Shown here: positions 34,090 through 46,345 of the stretch, piece by piece
Layout of the letters: every line of letters begins with the position of its first letter
How positions within the stretch are numbered: position 1 is the stretch's first letter
Source of the DNA: Gonatopus flavifemur
Lineage: Eukaryota > Arthropoda > Insecta > Hymenoptera > Dryinidae
DNA: 64,000 nucleotides
NCBI GenBank assembly: GCA_018340375.1
Contig: JAFFJZ010000001.1
Coordinates: 45,004,001-45,068,000, forward strand
Direction of reading: 5' to 3'
Translations under genes and position numbers: made by a program
The notes under the pieces: generated by a model
Told to the model about the DNA's origin: nothing
Database searches by the model: none
The model's input: the letters and a program-made list of their open reading frames with translations, nothing else

Positions 34090-37000
34090 CACTTTATTTG
34101 CATTCGCAATTGGCATTGTTCTGTTTTTCTTCTTCTTCATCCAGTATTCTTCGTTATTTTTTCCCCTTTTTGTTTTCTGTTCATTGATATCGATATTTCC
34201 AACGAGGATGCTGCAATTCCCTCACCATCAAATACACCAACCTTGAATATGCGGTACACTTCAATAGCACACATATACTGTATGTTATTAGTTTGAAATA
34301 ATTTTCCAAGATTGTATTAGAAGTGACTGAATAATCAAGTGAAAACCATGAGGCGAAGATTGTCTTTTCTAAGTTTGTAAAGACTGTCCTATATACTTTG
34401 AGTAAATAGATCTATTGTGCGTTATTGCAAATATACAAAGATCCGTATAAATGATGGGAATGTCTTGAGAATATAAGTTTCGGTTCACAATTGATGAGCT
34501 TCGAAAGAAATTGAGACGAATGAATTCATGGAATCATACGTAATTGATGTTTCAGATAATTACCATTTATATAAATTTATAAAGTATATACTTTCAAAAT
34601 TTATCATCATTTTACAATGAAAAGAAAAGCAGATTGGTTCACAGTTCATGAATTTACAGATTGAAATCTTTGTTTTCTTATATGTAAGTGTGTAGCATGG
34701 TACTTGTTTCCATGATGAAAAAATGGTATCGTGAATACGTGATTAACTTCATCCCCGTGATCTTTGGTACTAATGAAGTGGAAACAACCATGTGGCATCC
34801 GAAATTTATTGCTCAGTTTGGATTACAACGGTAAGAACAAGTTGAAAACCGGTTTGTGATGTTGTTACGATTCGTGAATAGCCTCTCACCGAAGAGCATT
34901 GTAGACAACTGCATATTGGAATCGAGAGTTTTGAGACAAGGACAACGAAAATTCAAGGTTGCAAAGGTTGCCGTTGATGCGTAAGAGGTAGTCTTTTTAT
35001 GTCTCCTGCGAAGAAAGAGTCGTTGTTTTATGATATCCTGCGGTTATACGTATAAAGCGATCCATAATCAATCCATCATTCGAACTGTCGTATGAAATGT
35101 CTCGTGTAATAAAGAACAAATTTCATCCTACAAGGTTTTCAGTATTCATATATCACAGAATTTGAGTAAAAAATGTATATTTACATCGTTATATATATCA
35201 AGCGAACACTATCTATAGTACATTTAATTCTACTTTGGTGGAGATGATGGATGTATAAAGTATGCATGGTAGAGGTATAAATTGTATATATTTTATATAT
35301 AGAGCTCATTTTACTGTATGATTATTTTAATCGATGATTACATGTAAATACGTAACTAGATACGCATCGAGCGCAGGAGTATCAGTTCGTTAAAAAGATA
35401 TGGAATTACGAGATAGAAAAAAACATTACTACATGATGTTTATTTATTTAACAATTCATAAAATTGTTCCTCGCGTTTTAAACGCTAATACATTTACGTA
35501 TCTTGGAAGAAAGTAATACTCGATATATAATATGATGAGTATAGAAATAAATTCAACAGTATTCAAGTGAATGGTCATGACACATCATTTGAATTAACAG
35601 TCTCTTCAGATCTCTTTAGAAATTCATGCAAATGAGAAATCGTTTTTTTTTCACCTCTATTCACATAACTTTGCCACTAGCACGTATACTTCACACAGAA
35701 CGACTCCGGGTATGTTAATGAGAACAGTTTCCCGAACATTTTCTAACAAAAATCTCCGTGTCACCTTTGTTCTTTTCATTTCACTTTTTTTCATAACATT
35801 AATGAATGGATTATGAGGAGTGCATTGAACGTACAACCTCGAATATTCCTCCAAATTATCCTCACTTTACCCAGAAAAATGATTGAATCATTCGACTTTT
35901 GGTTATTACGTTTATTTCTTTATGTACCTTATTATTTTTCAATTCGTGTTGACTGAATTCATCCCTTTTTCCAGAATTATTTGATGAGGATGACGTGAAG
36001 ATCAATTTGAGGACAAAAGGAATTTGTATCTGGATCATTAAAAAGCTATGTGAGATTTGAATTTTCTACATCGATAATTACTTTCTTCTCATTCATCCAT
36101 GCGAATGAGAGGAAGTGGAATTGAACTTGGAATCATTCGAGCTATAGGTGCGATGGTTGCAAATATTTCACAATGACTAAAATTACGATTACGTTGAAAA
36201 TTCGATTCTGAACATGAAAATACAATAGAATTCTTCCAAGAATAAATCTTGTAAGAGTGGTGTTTTTCTTCTTCTCTTCCTCTTCTTCTTCTTTCTGCTT
36301 CACCGCTCATAGAAGTTTTCTTCATTCCAAATTGGATCCGATCAGAATTTCAATCCAAGGTTTTTTTTTCATGGAGATGCTGGTAGTGTGACACCAATGA
36401 ATTCTGTCTTTAGTTTTTTTCTTCAATTTTTACTCCATAGGTTCTCATTCTGTGCCTGAAATTACCTAAAATTTACAAGTTCTGGAGGATCATCAATTCT
36501 TCTTTTTTGCTTGACATTAATTCAACGAACAGATTTGTCGTTTTCCTTTTTCCATCGTTGCAAGTTGGATCATTCCATTGAATTCGCAAAAACAGAAATC
36601 ACTTGAACAATAAATTCATGAAATGAAATTCAAAATTATGAGCATGAAATGTAAAGTATCAAAGAAGAATTTTTCAAAGATTCCAATATATCCAAACAGA
36701 AATGTTTTTGAAAAAAGTGATGTGATGTATCGTGAACTTGATACACGGCTCGTATCTTTTCTCGTGGTCACAATACGAACTTCAGCAGTGAAGGAATGTA
36801 ACTTCTCATTCAACGTCCGTTTCGTTGGATAAAATGTAACGAGTATAACTCTAAGTTGCGACTGAACCGCTCTCCCAGCTATAATTCATCCTCTTTTGTT
36901 TCATTTTTGGCTCTTCTTCCTCTACCCGTAAAAACTCATTTTCATTTGTATCTACCACGAATCCCGTTGAATCTGTCACCTTTGATTGGTATACAAGAGA

Positions 37001-37100
37001 ATTCATTCTTTTTATCTCTCATTAAATGATGAAGGTACGAAGTGTAAATGCGATGGATGAAATTGATATAGGTTCTTGATAATCGCTTCGGTAATCAACA
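34090..37100. other. AT-rich stretch, nothing assigned
   Basis: No complete mobile element or supported exon. A pyrimidine-rich patch lies at 36255-36310. The 34110-34160 patch is also pyrimidine-rich. Small frames have no motifs. Confidence 0.45.
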
Positions 37101-38161
37101 ATAACAGTCCATTCAAAAAGTCCGTAGAATGACACATAGATGACGTTACGAGGATTTTTTCCATATGATTTTCATTTAGTACTAACCTTCAAACAATACG
37201 TGTGTAATTTTGATAGCAATCTGACTATTGATTCGTGAGTTATAGGATTTTGTATGAAGCAACTTTTGTTAGTGAAAAAGAATGGAAAAAAATTAATTTC
37301 GAGTTTTGATAAAGCATTGCTTTTGGATGAAAAAAAAATACAGTGGGAACCAAACAATAGCTTGATAAACATTATCCGGACTCTGCTCCATCGGGACAAA
37401 TGGTGGAGAAGTGGATTGCTGGATTTAGACGTGGTCGTACCAGCACAAATGATGCACAGCGCAGTGGACGCCCAAATGAGGCTGTTATTCCAGAAAACAT
37501 TAAAAAAATCCACAAATTGGTCATGAAATATCGCAAATTGAAGGTGCACGAGCTAGCTAACATTGTAAAGATATCAGATGGTAGTGTTTTGATCATTTTA
37601 AACGAACATTTGGGTATGCGAAAGCTCTGTGCAAAGTGGGTGCCGCGTGAGCTCACAGTCGACCAAAAAGAACAACGAATTGATGCTTCAGAGGAGTGTT
37701 TGGCACTGTTAAACCGTAATGAAATCGAATTCTATCGTCGATATGTGACAATGGATGAAACATGGCTTCACCATTACACACCAAAATCCAAAAGACGGTC
37801 AGCTGAGTGGACAGCAGTCGACGAATCGAATCCAAAGCGAGCAAAGACGCAACAGTCGGCCGGTAAGGAGATGGCGTCTGTATTTTGGAATGCGAAGGGA
37901 ATAATATTCATCGACTATCTCCCAAGAGGAACCACCATCAACAGCGACTGTTACTGTGCAGTTTTGGATCGATTGAAGGCTGAAATCGCGAAGGAACGGC
38001 CAGATTTGCGAAAGAAAAAAGTGTTGTTTTACCAAAACGATGCACCGTGTCACAAATCGATGAGAACAATGGCAAAATTGAATGAATCAGGCTTCGAATT
38101 GCTTACCCACCCACCGTATTCTCCAGATTTGACTCCCAGGGACCCTGTCTTCAGATCTCAA

Positions 38162-38394
38162 CACGGAGAAAATATTTCATTATATATTACAGTGTACTAC
38201 CGGATCATGGCGCCATATCGGTTTCTTCGACAAAAATTACTGTGTGATTCTGTAGAAGCCAACAGAAAACAAGTATTCTATAGAGTATATTCTCCTACAT
38301 ATACGGAATCACACAGTAATTTTTGTCGAAGTAACTGATATGGCGCCCTGATTCGGTAGTACACTGTAATATTTGATGAAATATTTTCTCCGTG
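38162..38394. mobile_element. 233-bp fold-back with CACGGAGAAAA ends inside mariner 3, AA duplication
   Basis: Arms of about 90 bp: CACGGAGAAAATATTTCAT, ACAGTGTACTACCGG, ATGGCGCCATATCGG and TTACTGTGTGATTC, with complements to 38394. AA flanks at 38160-38161 and 38395-38396. Deleting the element and one AA joins CTC to AAGAAAATG and restores codons for D-L-K-K-M, as expected in an irritans transposase. This defines the ends and the 2-bp duplication exactly. Confidence 0.92.
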
Positions 38395-38435
38395 AAGAAA
38401 ATGCTCGCTGGAAAGAAATTCAAGTCCAATGATGA

Positions 38436-39337
38436 CCCATATAGAAATTTACAATTGGCGCTAGCATGGTGCAATGTAGATAAAGTATGTTCGAGGCTTG
38501 GCAACCAAGCATGGCGCAAACCTGGAATGATAACATCATTTCATGATTTACCTACATGTTGTTCCAATGAAGTCCCATCGCCGATGAAACAATGGCAATG
38601 AAATATACCATTATTGGCAAACGATTGGAAATTTTGTTTGTAAATGCTACGCCAATGGTCGGGATAAAAAATATTTAACGCAAAAATATATAAAAAGTAT
38701 GCGCATTTCGCAATTTCTGACATATGTTGTTTGAAGTCTTACTGTTTTCCCCTTATTTGTTCGTGAACAACTCGGCGTCTTTTATCGATAAATTTTACCA
38801 TGAGAAGTAGACACAATGTATATTAGCTCAGCGGTAGGAGCCCTCTAGTGTGACTCGTAGTAAAGAGCGATTGACTGTTCTTCCAAAGAGTTACTTAAGC
38901 CTTATATATTCTTCGTATACGCGTTTCACCACTCGCGAGAAACACTTGATTAGTAACGTAGCAGGAATATTATATAGGTTGCCAATATTGAGCCATCATA
39001 TCACCAATGATCGACGCTACATCGAAAGCTAATTTCTACCGAAACTAGGCCACAGTTTGAGGCAATATTGAACCACATTTTGGATGATCCTGGCGTTGAA
39101 TGGAATCTATCGTTTAGTCAATGTTGGGCCAAGGATGAGCCAAGCGAGAGCCAAGCTTGGCGCAATTGTGCCACAATAATGACAAACAAAATCTGTCGAA
39201 CACCGACATCGGTGCAACATTGTATTTATTGTTAATCAACATTGAAGATTTATAGATTGCCAAGCCTTGTCTGTCAACATTGCGCCAAGCTATATTCCAT
39301 TGTCAGCATTGGCGAAGTCCAACAATTTTTGTATGGG
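38436..39337. mobile_element. 902-bp element with CCCATA ends inside mariner 3, GA duplication
   Basis: The left end CCCATATAGAAATTTACA and the complement of the right end, CCCATACAAAAATTG, are inverted repeats. GA flanks at 38434-38435 and 39338-39339. Removing it joins AATGAT to GAAGTAATC, giving N-D-E-V-I in frame. The interior is built of GCCAAGCTTGG-like modules (TTGGCAACCAAGC, GAGCCAAGCTTGGCGC), linking that repeat family to CCC-end elements. TTAGCTCAGCGGTAGGAGC at about 38823-38841 resembles a tRNA box A but has no box B. Confidence 0.88.
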
Positions 39338-39649
39338 GAAGTAATCGCTGAAACTGAGGCTTATTTTGGAGAAAAAGGGAAATCGTACTTTAAAAGTGGT
39401 ATCGAAAAGTTGGAAAATCGCTAAACTCGTTGTATCGCCCTCGTAGGCAACTATGTTGAATAATAAAATCGAGTTTTGTCAAACTTTTGTTTTTCCCTTA
39501 CTTATACTACGGACGAATTGAATGACCTGGTACTTAGATTGCAATACAGATTTGTGATTTTTTCCTAGTCATTCAATCGTGTATCATATTGAGAATCTAT
39601 AATACATAACATTACATTTCTGATAAAACTCCAATTCAATCCACCAGAG

Positions 39650-39712
39650 GAACAGCCGAGTTGATCTCTAAATGCAATATCTCACAAAGTTCAAGTTTGA
39701 ATCCCAGTGGAA
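39650..39712 (+). repeat. tRNA-derived SINE-like segment
   Basis: A Ser/Leu-type box-A-like stretch (CAGCCGAGTTGATCTCTAAA, 39653-39672) is followed by box B (AGTTTGAATCC, 39694-39704). The spacing is tRNA-like, but no complete cloverleaf is evident. SINE head or tRNA pseudogene. Confidence 0.4.
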
Positions 39713-40278
39713 AATATCACATCTAAACGTCGTTTGGTGTATCATATGAAGAATCTAACTTTCAATTTAATCAACAGCTTCAAGATATGGAGTGAATATA
39801 GAAACATATAGTTGTTCTCAAATACAGTGATGTTGATAAAGTGAAACTGAAAGTCAAACTAAGTCTTCATAGACTCAGACAGATGGACAGTATTATGAAA
39901 AGTGAAGCGTGAACAAGTTCTAAATAGGCTCATGATTTTCTTATCGAAGAAAGAAATATTCCAATCTAATGCAATTGTAATCAAATGAAATACGCAACGT
40001 CCTAAACAGAAATGCTTCAGTCATTGACGAGTCTCGTAACCTCGTCTCTCCCCAAAACCTTACGAAATACTTGCAAAAGTTTTAGTTTTTGGCTAATTAA
40101 ACGTTACAAAACTCCTCAATGATCAGAGCATTTCTACTAAGGGTGTAAAGTTCAACAATATGAGACTGCCTCTCTGTTTATTTCCATATTCAGAAGCTGT
40201 TTCTTCAATTGAGCGTATTCATTCTTGAAAAAATTATAAAATGCCTGAAGAAGTTGCTGTCAAGACTGTAGTTGTTAG

Positions 40279-40388
40279 ACCCAGAAGCTGTTGTCGGAGG
40301 AACTGAAGAGACTCTGGGATGTCACTATCGACTTCCAGCAACGAGAAGTGAAGATGTACGTGCAGGAACGCATAGAACTGGTTTTAAG
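40279..40388 (+). CDS. Candidate internal coding exon (110 nt), unknown protein
   Basis: An acceptor-like TTGTTAG ends at 40278 and a donor-like TTTTAAG|GTTTGTGAG starts at 40389. Between them the frame starting at 40279 is open: QKLLSEELKRLWDVT, then DFQQREVKMYVQERIELVL. This would be a charged, largely helical segment. Codons are GC-richer at third positions than the surrounding DNA. The protein is not recognised. The EELKRLW stretch is also reminiscent of segments near the end of some LINE polyproteins, so a retroelement fragment is an alternative. The acceptor has a weak pyrimidine tract. Confidence 0.25.
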
Positions 40389-41894
40389 GTTTGTGAGTGT
40401 GACTATGAACTCTCAAGCTTCTCATGCCCCAGAGCGATCAACCCTTACTCCTTATTCTCAGGATCATCCACGACTCCAGCTTCTTCTTTTTCTCTTTTCA
40501 TTTGGCAAGTTTAATTATTCAAATGAGTATAAAATGTTAAATATGATATGGGAAAAACAGAAGAAGGAGAAATCCAAGAAAGAACTGGTGAATCAATTAC
40601 ACACGTTGATTATTTGACGTCCGTAAACTGTACGCTGGAAGTAATGAAACTTCACGCCAAGAGGATCCTAAATTTTAATTGAGAGATAATTCATTTTCGA
40701 TCGTTGTTCGGTTCAGACACGAAACTGGATATCGTCGGGGATGATCTCTGAGGAAGATGCGATGTATTAGCGTGTAAATCGACATAGAGACTCTGGCTGG
40801 AAACTAATAGCTCATAAAGCACGATAGCACAGGGAATGGAGTATGAAAGATGAGAATTCGTTGGCGCATTATACATACACGTACACATACGTTTATGTAA
40901 ATCCACGTATACTCTTCCGATAAGTTTAAAACACCTGTTAATTACTGCGAGTTGCAAGTGAAGTTATAATCTCGACTATAATTCCAAGTTTTCAGATTCA
41001 TAGAATCGATTTGCCGAATTTTCGACGGTAATGAAGAACAAAATCTCAGCGAAAGGATAGTCATGATTTTTCATGATTCAACTTCAAGTATTTTTATAGA
41101 CAGATATATCTCCAACAGCTTTCGATATTCCTTTCAATTCTGGGAACAAAGTATTCATTTGAGACAAGTTTCACGAATCCAATCGATTCGCAAATACACT
41201 CGCCAAATCAAATGTCCGATAAAACTTCTTGAATTCAGATTTCATAATCCTGGACTGCACAAGAGGAGATAATAGAGTCGAAATCGGATTAAGGACACCT
41301 GACTGGAGCTTTTCGTTGTGAAAACTTTTTAAAAACGTTTCTTGGCATGACTTACTGCATAATCAGCGTCTCCGTACAATTCTCGTAGTTATATCTGATT
41401 GTCGTTTGGAAGATGTTATTTATTATGCACCGTTTTCGCGAAGAGAAAAGAAGAGAGAAAAGAACTAGAGAAATTGGGAGGAGGAAATCCATCTTTCTGA
41501 ACAAGGATTCCCTTTTAATACAGAGATTATTCTATGAAAATAAACAATCCAATAAACAAGTGAGCTTGAGAGGAAGAATATAAAATCTTCAATCTCCAAT
41601 TCTGGAGAGATTAACGTTGATCATGGTTGTGGGGAAAAAAAGATAGAAGGAAAGAGAAATATGAAAGCTCTTATAAAGACATTGAAAGAGAAGATGGAAG
41701 AAAAAAAAGTATTACTCGTAAAGCAAAGTGTATACGGATATGAAGCGACAAGGACGACGAGAAGACCATGATGACGAGGAAGACGATGCCCGCTAAAAGC
41801 TTTTTAATTACCGAGTGTAAACCACCAGGAGTGATGACTGGGGAAAGCATTTCTTCGGTCATCAACCTTACTAATAAAATATATGTATATATAA

Positions 41895-41928
41895 GTGTGT
41901 GTGTGTGTGTGTGTTTGTGTGTGGGTGT
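41895..41928. repeat. (GT)n microsatellite
   Basis: GT dinucleotide run with one interruption, preceded by a short TATA-rich run. Confidence 0.95.
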
Positions 41929-42114
41929 ATGAGTGAATGAGTTGACAAAGTGGAGAGGGATAAACGAATGCAGGAACGGAGGACCGAATCAGCAACCGAT
42001 GTCACATACGATTCAATGTTGGATAATTACAAGATTTAATCATTTACTTGATTGAATGTTCATTTCATTTCTATCCTAAATATATTAACGGACTTTCACA
42101 GTTTTGTTATCTGA

Positions 42115-42385
42115 ATACTGACGCTCGTTGCATTCGCTTCGCTCTTATCTGTGTCAGATCAATAGCGCTCGTTTTGCTCGTAAGTGGCGATAAATTGCTC
42201 GTTCATTCAGCAGAATTTATGAGAAAAATCCAACAACTTGTTGTGCGGGGAAGAGGATCGCCAGCTAATGCATCAGCGAGTTGAGTCCTCGTTGTATACA
42301 AAGAGATATTTAATTTTATTTACAACTTTCCGTTAATTTGAATACAGTTTATCATGAATTGCAAGCGAAGCGAACGTCAGTTGAA
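42115..42385. repeat. Inverted repeat of a GCTTCGCTCG-rich family
   Basis: CTGACGCTCGTTGCATTCGC (about 42118) faces its imperfect complement TTGCAAGCGAAGCGAACGTCAG (42359-42380). TTTTGCTCGTAAGTGGCGAT at 42173 is repeated as TTTGCTCGCAGATGGTGAT at about 53674. AGCGAACGTCAGT recurs at about 63465. This appears to be a dispersed non-autonomous element. Confidence 0.5.
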
Positions 42386-42399
42386 TTGTAAAGATGCAA

Positions 42400-43880
42400 A
42401 CGAATGCGGTCTCGTTTGAATTTTATTAATTCTTCTCAAATTTCATTTGCGACTGTGCATAATTGATGTGGATGTAAATTAATTGCACATGAATCGTGAT
42501 TTTTACAATGATTATTGGGAATAGCAGTTCACGAATGGAATACTAAACAATATCACCAGTTTCCAATAAATAAGACAGATTTTTATTGAACCACAGAAAC
42601 GACTCGATAATTTCATACATTTAGGATGAAATTCAATACCGGTTATTCCACTATATGATCACCTTGACGTACAACTTCGAGTATCCTTATTGTAACCCTG
42701 ACACACTGGATACGGCCTTGATTGTTACAACGATAAAGCCACCATTATCACGTTTTCAACCGATTTACACTTTTCACGATACACTGAAATTGAAAGTCGT
42801 ATCGCAAGCCGATCGAGGATACAATCTTCGCTATTTATCTTTATTGTAAATTCATACACTCATCTTCTTTTATCCGTTAAAATTCTCGCGATTACGTAGA
42901 TTGTTTCGAAAATTGTTACTTAAGTCATATCAAATGAAATTTCATGGAAAATTCAATGGAATTCACACAGCAATCGTTGTCAAGTTTGATGATTTATTCA
43001 TTCAAAACGTCTCCAGTATAACGAGATAAAAGTTACCAAAATCGAAGCTAGCTGCAATGCAAAGATGATAGAATAGATAGCAAACAAGCGATTGGTCACG
43101 GTTGTTGAAGTAAGTCGTTCAGAGTTACGGCATTTATAGTAGCTCCTATTCCTTTCCTTTCTTTTTCCAGTTCCTCTCCATCTATTTCAATAGTTTAGCA
43201 ATTTCTACACTCCGGCACCTCTCCTCTACCATTCCACCACTTTGGGGCTGCAATTTGTGAATTAATTTCCCTGAACTCCGCTCATCAAGCGAATTCTATT
43301 TCCTCATCCTCTCCCGTATCCTCGCGTATTATAAACGGGAAGCACGGAAGCAAGCAGACGATAAAACGTCCGTTAATGACCCGTTGCAGCATCGTCTGTT
43401 GTCTCGAAGCTGCAAGCTATGCAATCTATTCTGCACCCCATGAGAGGTACTGCAACACGAGAAACAAAACAAAACTGAGGAAGAAACGCAAGGAAAACCA
43501 AAGATCTATGTAATTCTCTTTCCCTATCTTCACAATCATCGGATATGATGACACAACTTTGTACTAAGATTCTCAACTAAGATAGAATGAATCCCATTGC
43601 AATAATATCACTCATCTCTCAACGGGATGACTAATATCATCTCGGTATGGTGTATATGTCGCAGAAAAGATTTTATGGTTTCATATTTTATAGTACATGG
43701 AGGGAAAAGTATTACTAAAATATCAGTACTCCACTCCGTAGTAGTCCGTTATTGTAGGATCGAAATTGCAAAAACAAAATTGCTGGAGGAACAAGGAAAG
43801 TTCTTGATTCAATTGAAGTTTTTTTGAAATTCAAGAGTTTGTTGTTTCGATCGATCAAGATAGTTATTTCCCTTCATCTC
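42400..43880. other. AT-rich stretch, nothing assigned
   Basis: A pyrimidine-rich patch at 43140-43330 and otherwise unremarkable. No supported gene or element ends. Confidence 0.4.
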
Positions 43881-43882
43881 AG

Positions 43883-43941
43883 AACTGTGTATGATTCTTG
43901 GTGCGAGACAAGCCGAATGCGACCTCGAGATTCGCGAAGAG
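43883..43941 (+). CDS. Candidate small coding exon (59 nt)
   Basis: A strong acceptor (TTTCCCTTCATCTCAG, ending 43882) and a good donor (GAAGAG|GTAACC, GT at 43942) frame a GC-richer 59-nt piece. Two of three frames are open; one reads LCMILGARQAECDLEIREE. No homologue is recognised and such a short piece can be chance. Confidence 0.25.
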
Positions 43942-43944
43942 GTA

Positions 43945-45655
43945 ACCGTGAAAGTGAATGAGTTGGTAGCGCATATAGTTGAACGAATGCATTAGTTTAG
44001 GTCAAGAACATTTCCGTGGAATCAGCAGCATTCTTCAATAACGATCGATAATGATATCCATGGTTTGCAAAATTTCCTTCAATATGCTTGTACTAATATT
44101 CTGCGAATCGACGTACAATTTCCATATTTCCGTGTGATTTGGTTACACGTTACGCGCCAGGAGCGTCAGTTATTTGGATACGATTTGCAAGTCCGAATAT
44201 ATTCCAAGCGAATGGCGCGTGCAAGTCTCATGCACGGGTTCGCGTGCGTGATAGTCTCAAGTTTTGCGGGGATAGAATGTTATCTCTAAGTTCCGTTCTT
44301 CGATACCTTACTGTTCTTCTACCAGAAGTTAGCAGTATAATGTGTATTACAAAGATATTGTTTGATAAAGCGGTAATTTGATTCACCCTCCGTTTCCGTT
44401 TAAGAACGTTATTATTATCCATGACACGTAAATAACACAACTAGCGATTCAATGATTATTCTTTTGATATTCCTAATCGTGATTTTAGGTGTATTCATTG
44501 ATATATTGATATAAAGAATTTTCGAACAACATGGCGAATTGACATTTTTTTGAGTAAAAAGATATCACTTGTTATTTCGGACCCAAATTATTGTGTACCC
44601 AAATTTCTTTCAAATGAAATAAAATTCAACCAATTTTCTACTCCATATTAGATACAAGTCCGTTCAATGCTTGAACAGAATGATGTTGTGGAGAATGTTT
44701 TTTCCTTGTAATATTCATATAATTCATTAATCTTTGCGACAATTCGTTATTTACAAACGTTTCAGTTCAGCCAGATGAAGTGTAATGAATCTCAACATTT
44801 GAATCGTTTTATCCTCATCAACTTGATCGGAAAGTATTTATTTTCGAATTACGGATTCAAATCCGATTAATAACAACAATTCATCGAGTGCAAGTCCTGA
44901 TAACAGCTTGCAAGATTAATACTTTTTCTTCAAGTCCCACGAACATTGACTGTTAATCAGATTTCCAAGTATGCATGTTTGAAACTGAGTAAATGCGCAT
45001 CGGTAAGCTGAATTCGAGCACGGCGTTTAGAGATATACTGTTTCAAAATCCACCACATTCTGAATATTGTATACAATAGAGGTACATAAGTCTCAAAATC
45101 TACACAATCGGAAAGCCTCTATGGATCTCTATGGATTTATTTCAATAAACACTTATCACTCGGAGAATTATATGCCCTTCTTGTTATTCTATACTCATTC
45201 TATGTTTTTCTATGATTCACGTGGTACAAAATCAAATGCCTCTCTTCAAAACATCTAATTTGATTTTACGATGCATGACATCGTTCGTTTACAGTTAATT
45301 GTTCACAGTGAATGGGGATGATGTGCGGTACTGTGGCTAATTTTCAAAGGCCCTCGATAATTGTCCACGCATAATCAAATTGTTACAATCTTCCGTTCGA
45401 ACTTCCATAAACGCGAAAGTGGATAGATGTACAGGCACGTTGACGCACAAAGCGATGAAGAACGGATGAAAATAGTAATCGATTCGATATACCTATTGAA
45501 AATTCTATTTAGATTTGATCGCCCTATAATGCAGTATTACTACACATTTAATACGAGCATCAGTGAAGTGTCACAATTTCAGTTTATACTCTCTCATCTG
45601 TAATAGATACGAGAATAATTCAAGTTCGACGAAAACCTCGTGACTGCAGTAAGTG
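43945..45655. other. AT-rich stretch, nothing assigned
   Basis: A GC-richer patch at 44145-44265 (GCGCGTGCAAGTC, GGTTCGCGTGCGTG) has overlapping open frames on both strands but no motif and no splice pair I could support. Confidence 0.4.
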
Positions 45656-45660
45656 GAATA

Positions 45661-45750
45661 CCACAATATTAGCAAGTGGTAATGCTGCAAGAAAAGCACT
45701 TCTACCTCAGCTCATATATCAAGGTTTGAATCCTGGGTCAACCTGTGGCG
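45661..45750 (+). repeat. tRNA-derived SINE-like segment with both pol III boxes
   Basis: Box A TTAGCAAGTGGTAATGC (45669-45685) and box B GGTTTGAATCC (45723-45733) are spaced as in a tRNA. It is the best of the tRNA-like pieces here. Acceptor-stem pairing is not convincing, so it is called SINE-like or a tRNA pseudogene. Confidence 0.5.
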
Positions 45751-46266
45751 TTACAGAAGTTATTGTGGGCTCTCTGTACAGTGTATACATTAACATTACA
45801 TGTGTTGTGCGTCACTCAAAAGCAAGTGTAAATAGCTATTCAGTTTTCATGATATCAATTAAAACTTAAAAAATAAAGAGTTTGTCAATCAATGTGAAGG
45901 GCAAAATCTCGAATGTTCAAATGTCATTTATGAAACAATAGAATATTAAAGGTAATAAAATATGAAGCCCTGAGCTGAATCTTCGAAGATAAATTAAATA
46001 CGCTCTATCGAATACTGAGAATTCGAATTTTCATCAAAAAGAGCGAGACTGTTGCTGCGAAACACCTTGTATAGTCATAAAAGAATTGAAATCAGTATTG
46101 ATGTGATGGAATGTGGATTGTCAAATATGGTGAAGGGGTATGGTCAATGTAGAATTTTCAAAAAATCCATTTTTTTTGGCTTGAATGATGCCTTCCTATT
46201 TTAAAAACAAGAAACTATTCGGTTTATAGTGGAAAAAGAATGTTAACTAAGTGAGCGCACGATGTG

Positions 46267-46345
46267 AGTCTCCCAATAAACATTTCGAGTCGAAAAGATC
46301 TCTTTCAAGATCATCTTCCAAAGAATATCTTTTACACATCTTTTA
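46267..46345. repeat. Fragment of the AGATATCTT element family
   Basis: Starts CTCCCAATAAACATTTCGAG and continues AAAGATCTCTTTCAAGATC and ATATCTTTTACACATC, like the interior of 1583-2183. No right end. Confidence 0.5.

Larger units (their letters stand above)
37282..39463 (+). pseudogene. Irritans-type mariner transposase, in three segments
   Basis: Segments are 37282-38161, 38397-38435 and 39340-39463. The true start is probably ATG 37282. A-run length changes near 37290-37340 shift the frame, and the frame is open from about 37360 (DKHYPDSAPSG...). Seen next are the HTH part, RKLCAKWVPREL, FYRRYVTMDETWLHHYTP and PYSPDLTPRD. The second catalytic motif reads YQNDAPCHK where the family has QDNAPC, so the catalytic Asp is lost. 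The short middle piece encodes KKMLAGKKFKSND. The last encodes EVIAETEAYF...ENR, a premature TAA at 39422-39424, then RCIALVGNYVE and the normal stop at 39461-39463. It is thoroughly inactive. Confidence 0.93.
37104..39530 (+). mobile_element. Mariner element 3 (irritans-like), split by two insertions
   Basis: TIRs: left TCCATTCAAAAAGTCCGTAG and the complement of the right end, GTCATTCAATTCGTCCGTAG. TA flanks at 37102-37103 and 39531-39532. The full span is 2427 bp. Removing the 38162-38394 and 38436-39337 insertions with one 2-bp duplication each leaves about 1288 bp, the expected mariner length. The transposase lies on the plus strand in three pieces. Confidence 0.9.

Noticed and set aside
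38823..38900. tRNA gene at TTAGCTCAGCGGTAGGAGC
   Set aside because: Good box A only. No box B or pairing stems follow, and it lies inside the 902-bp insertion element.
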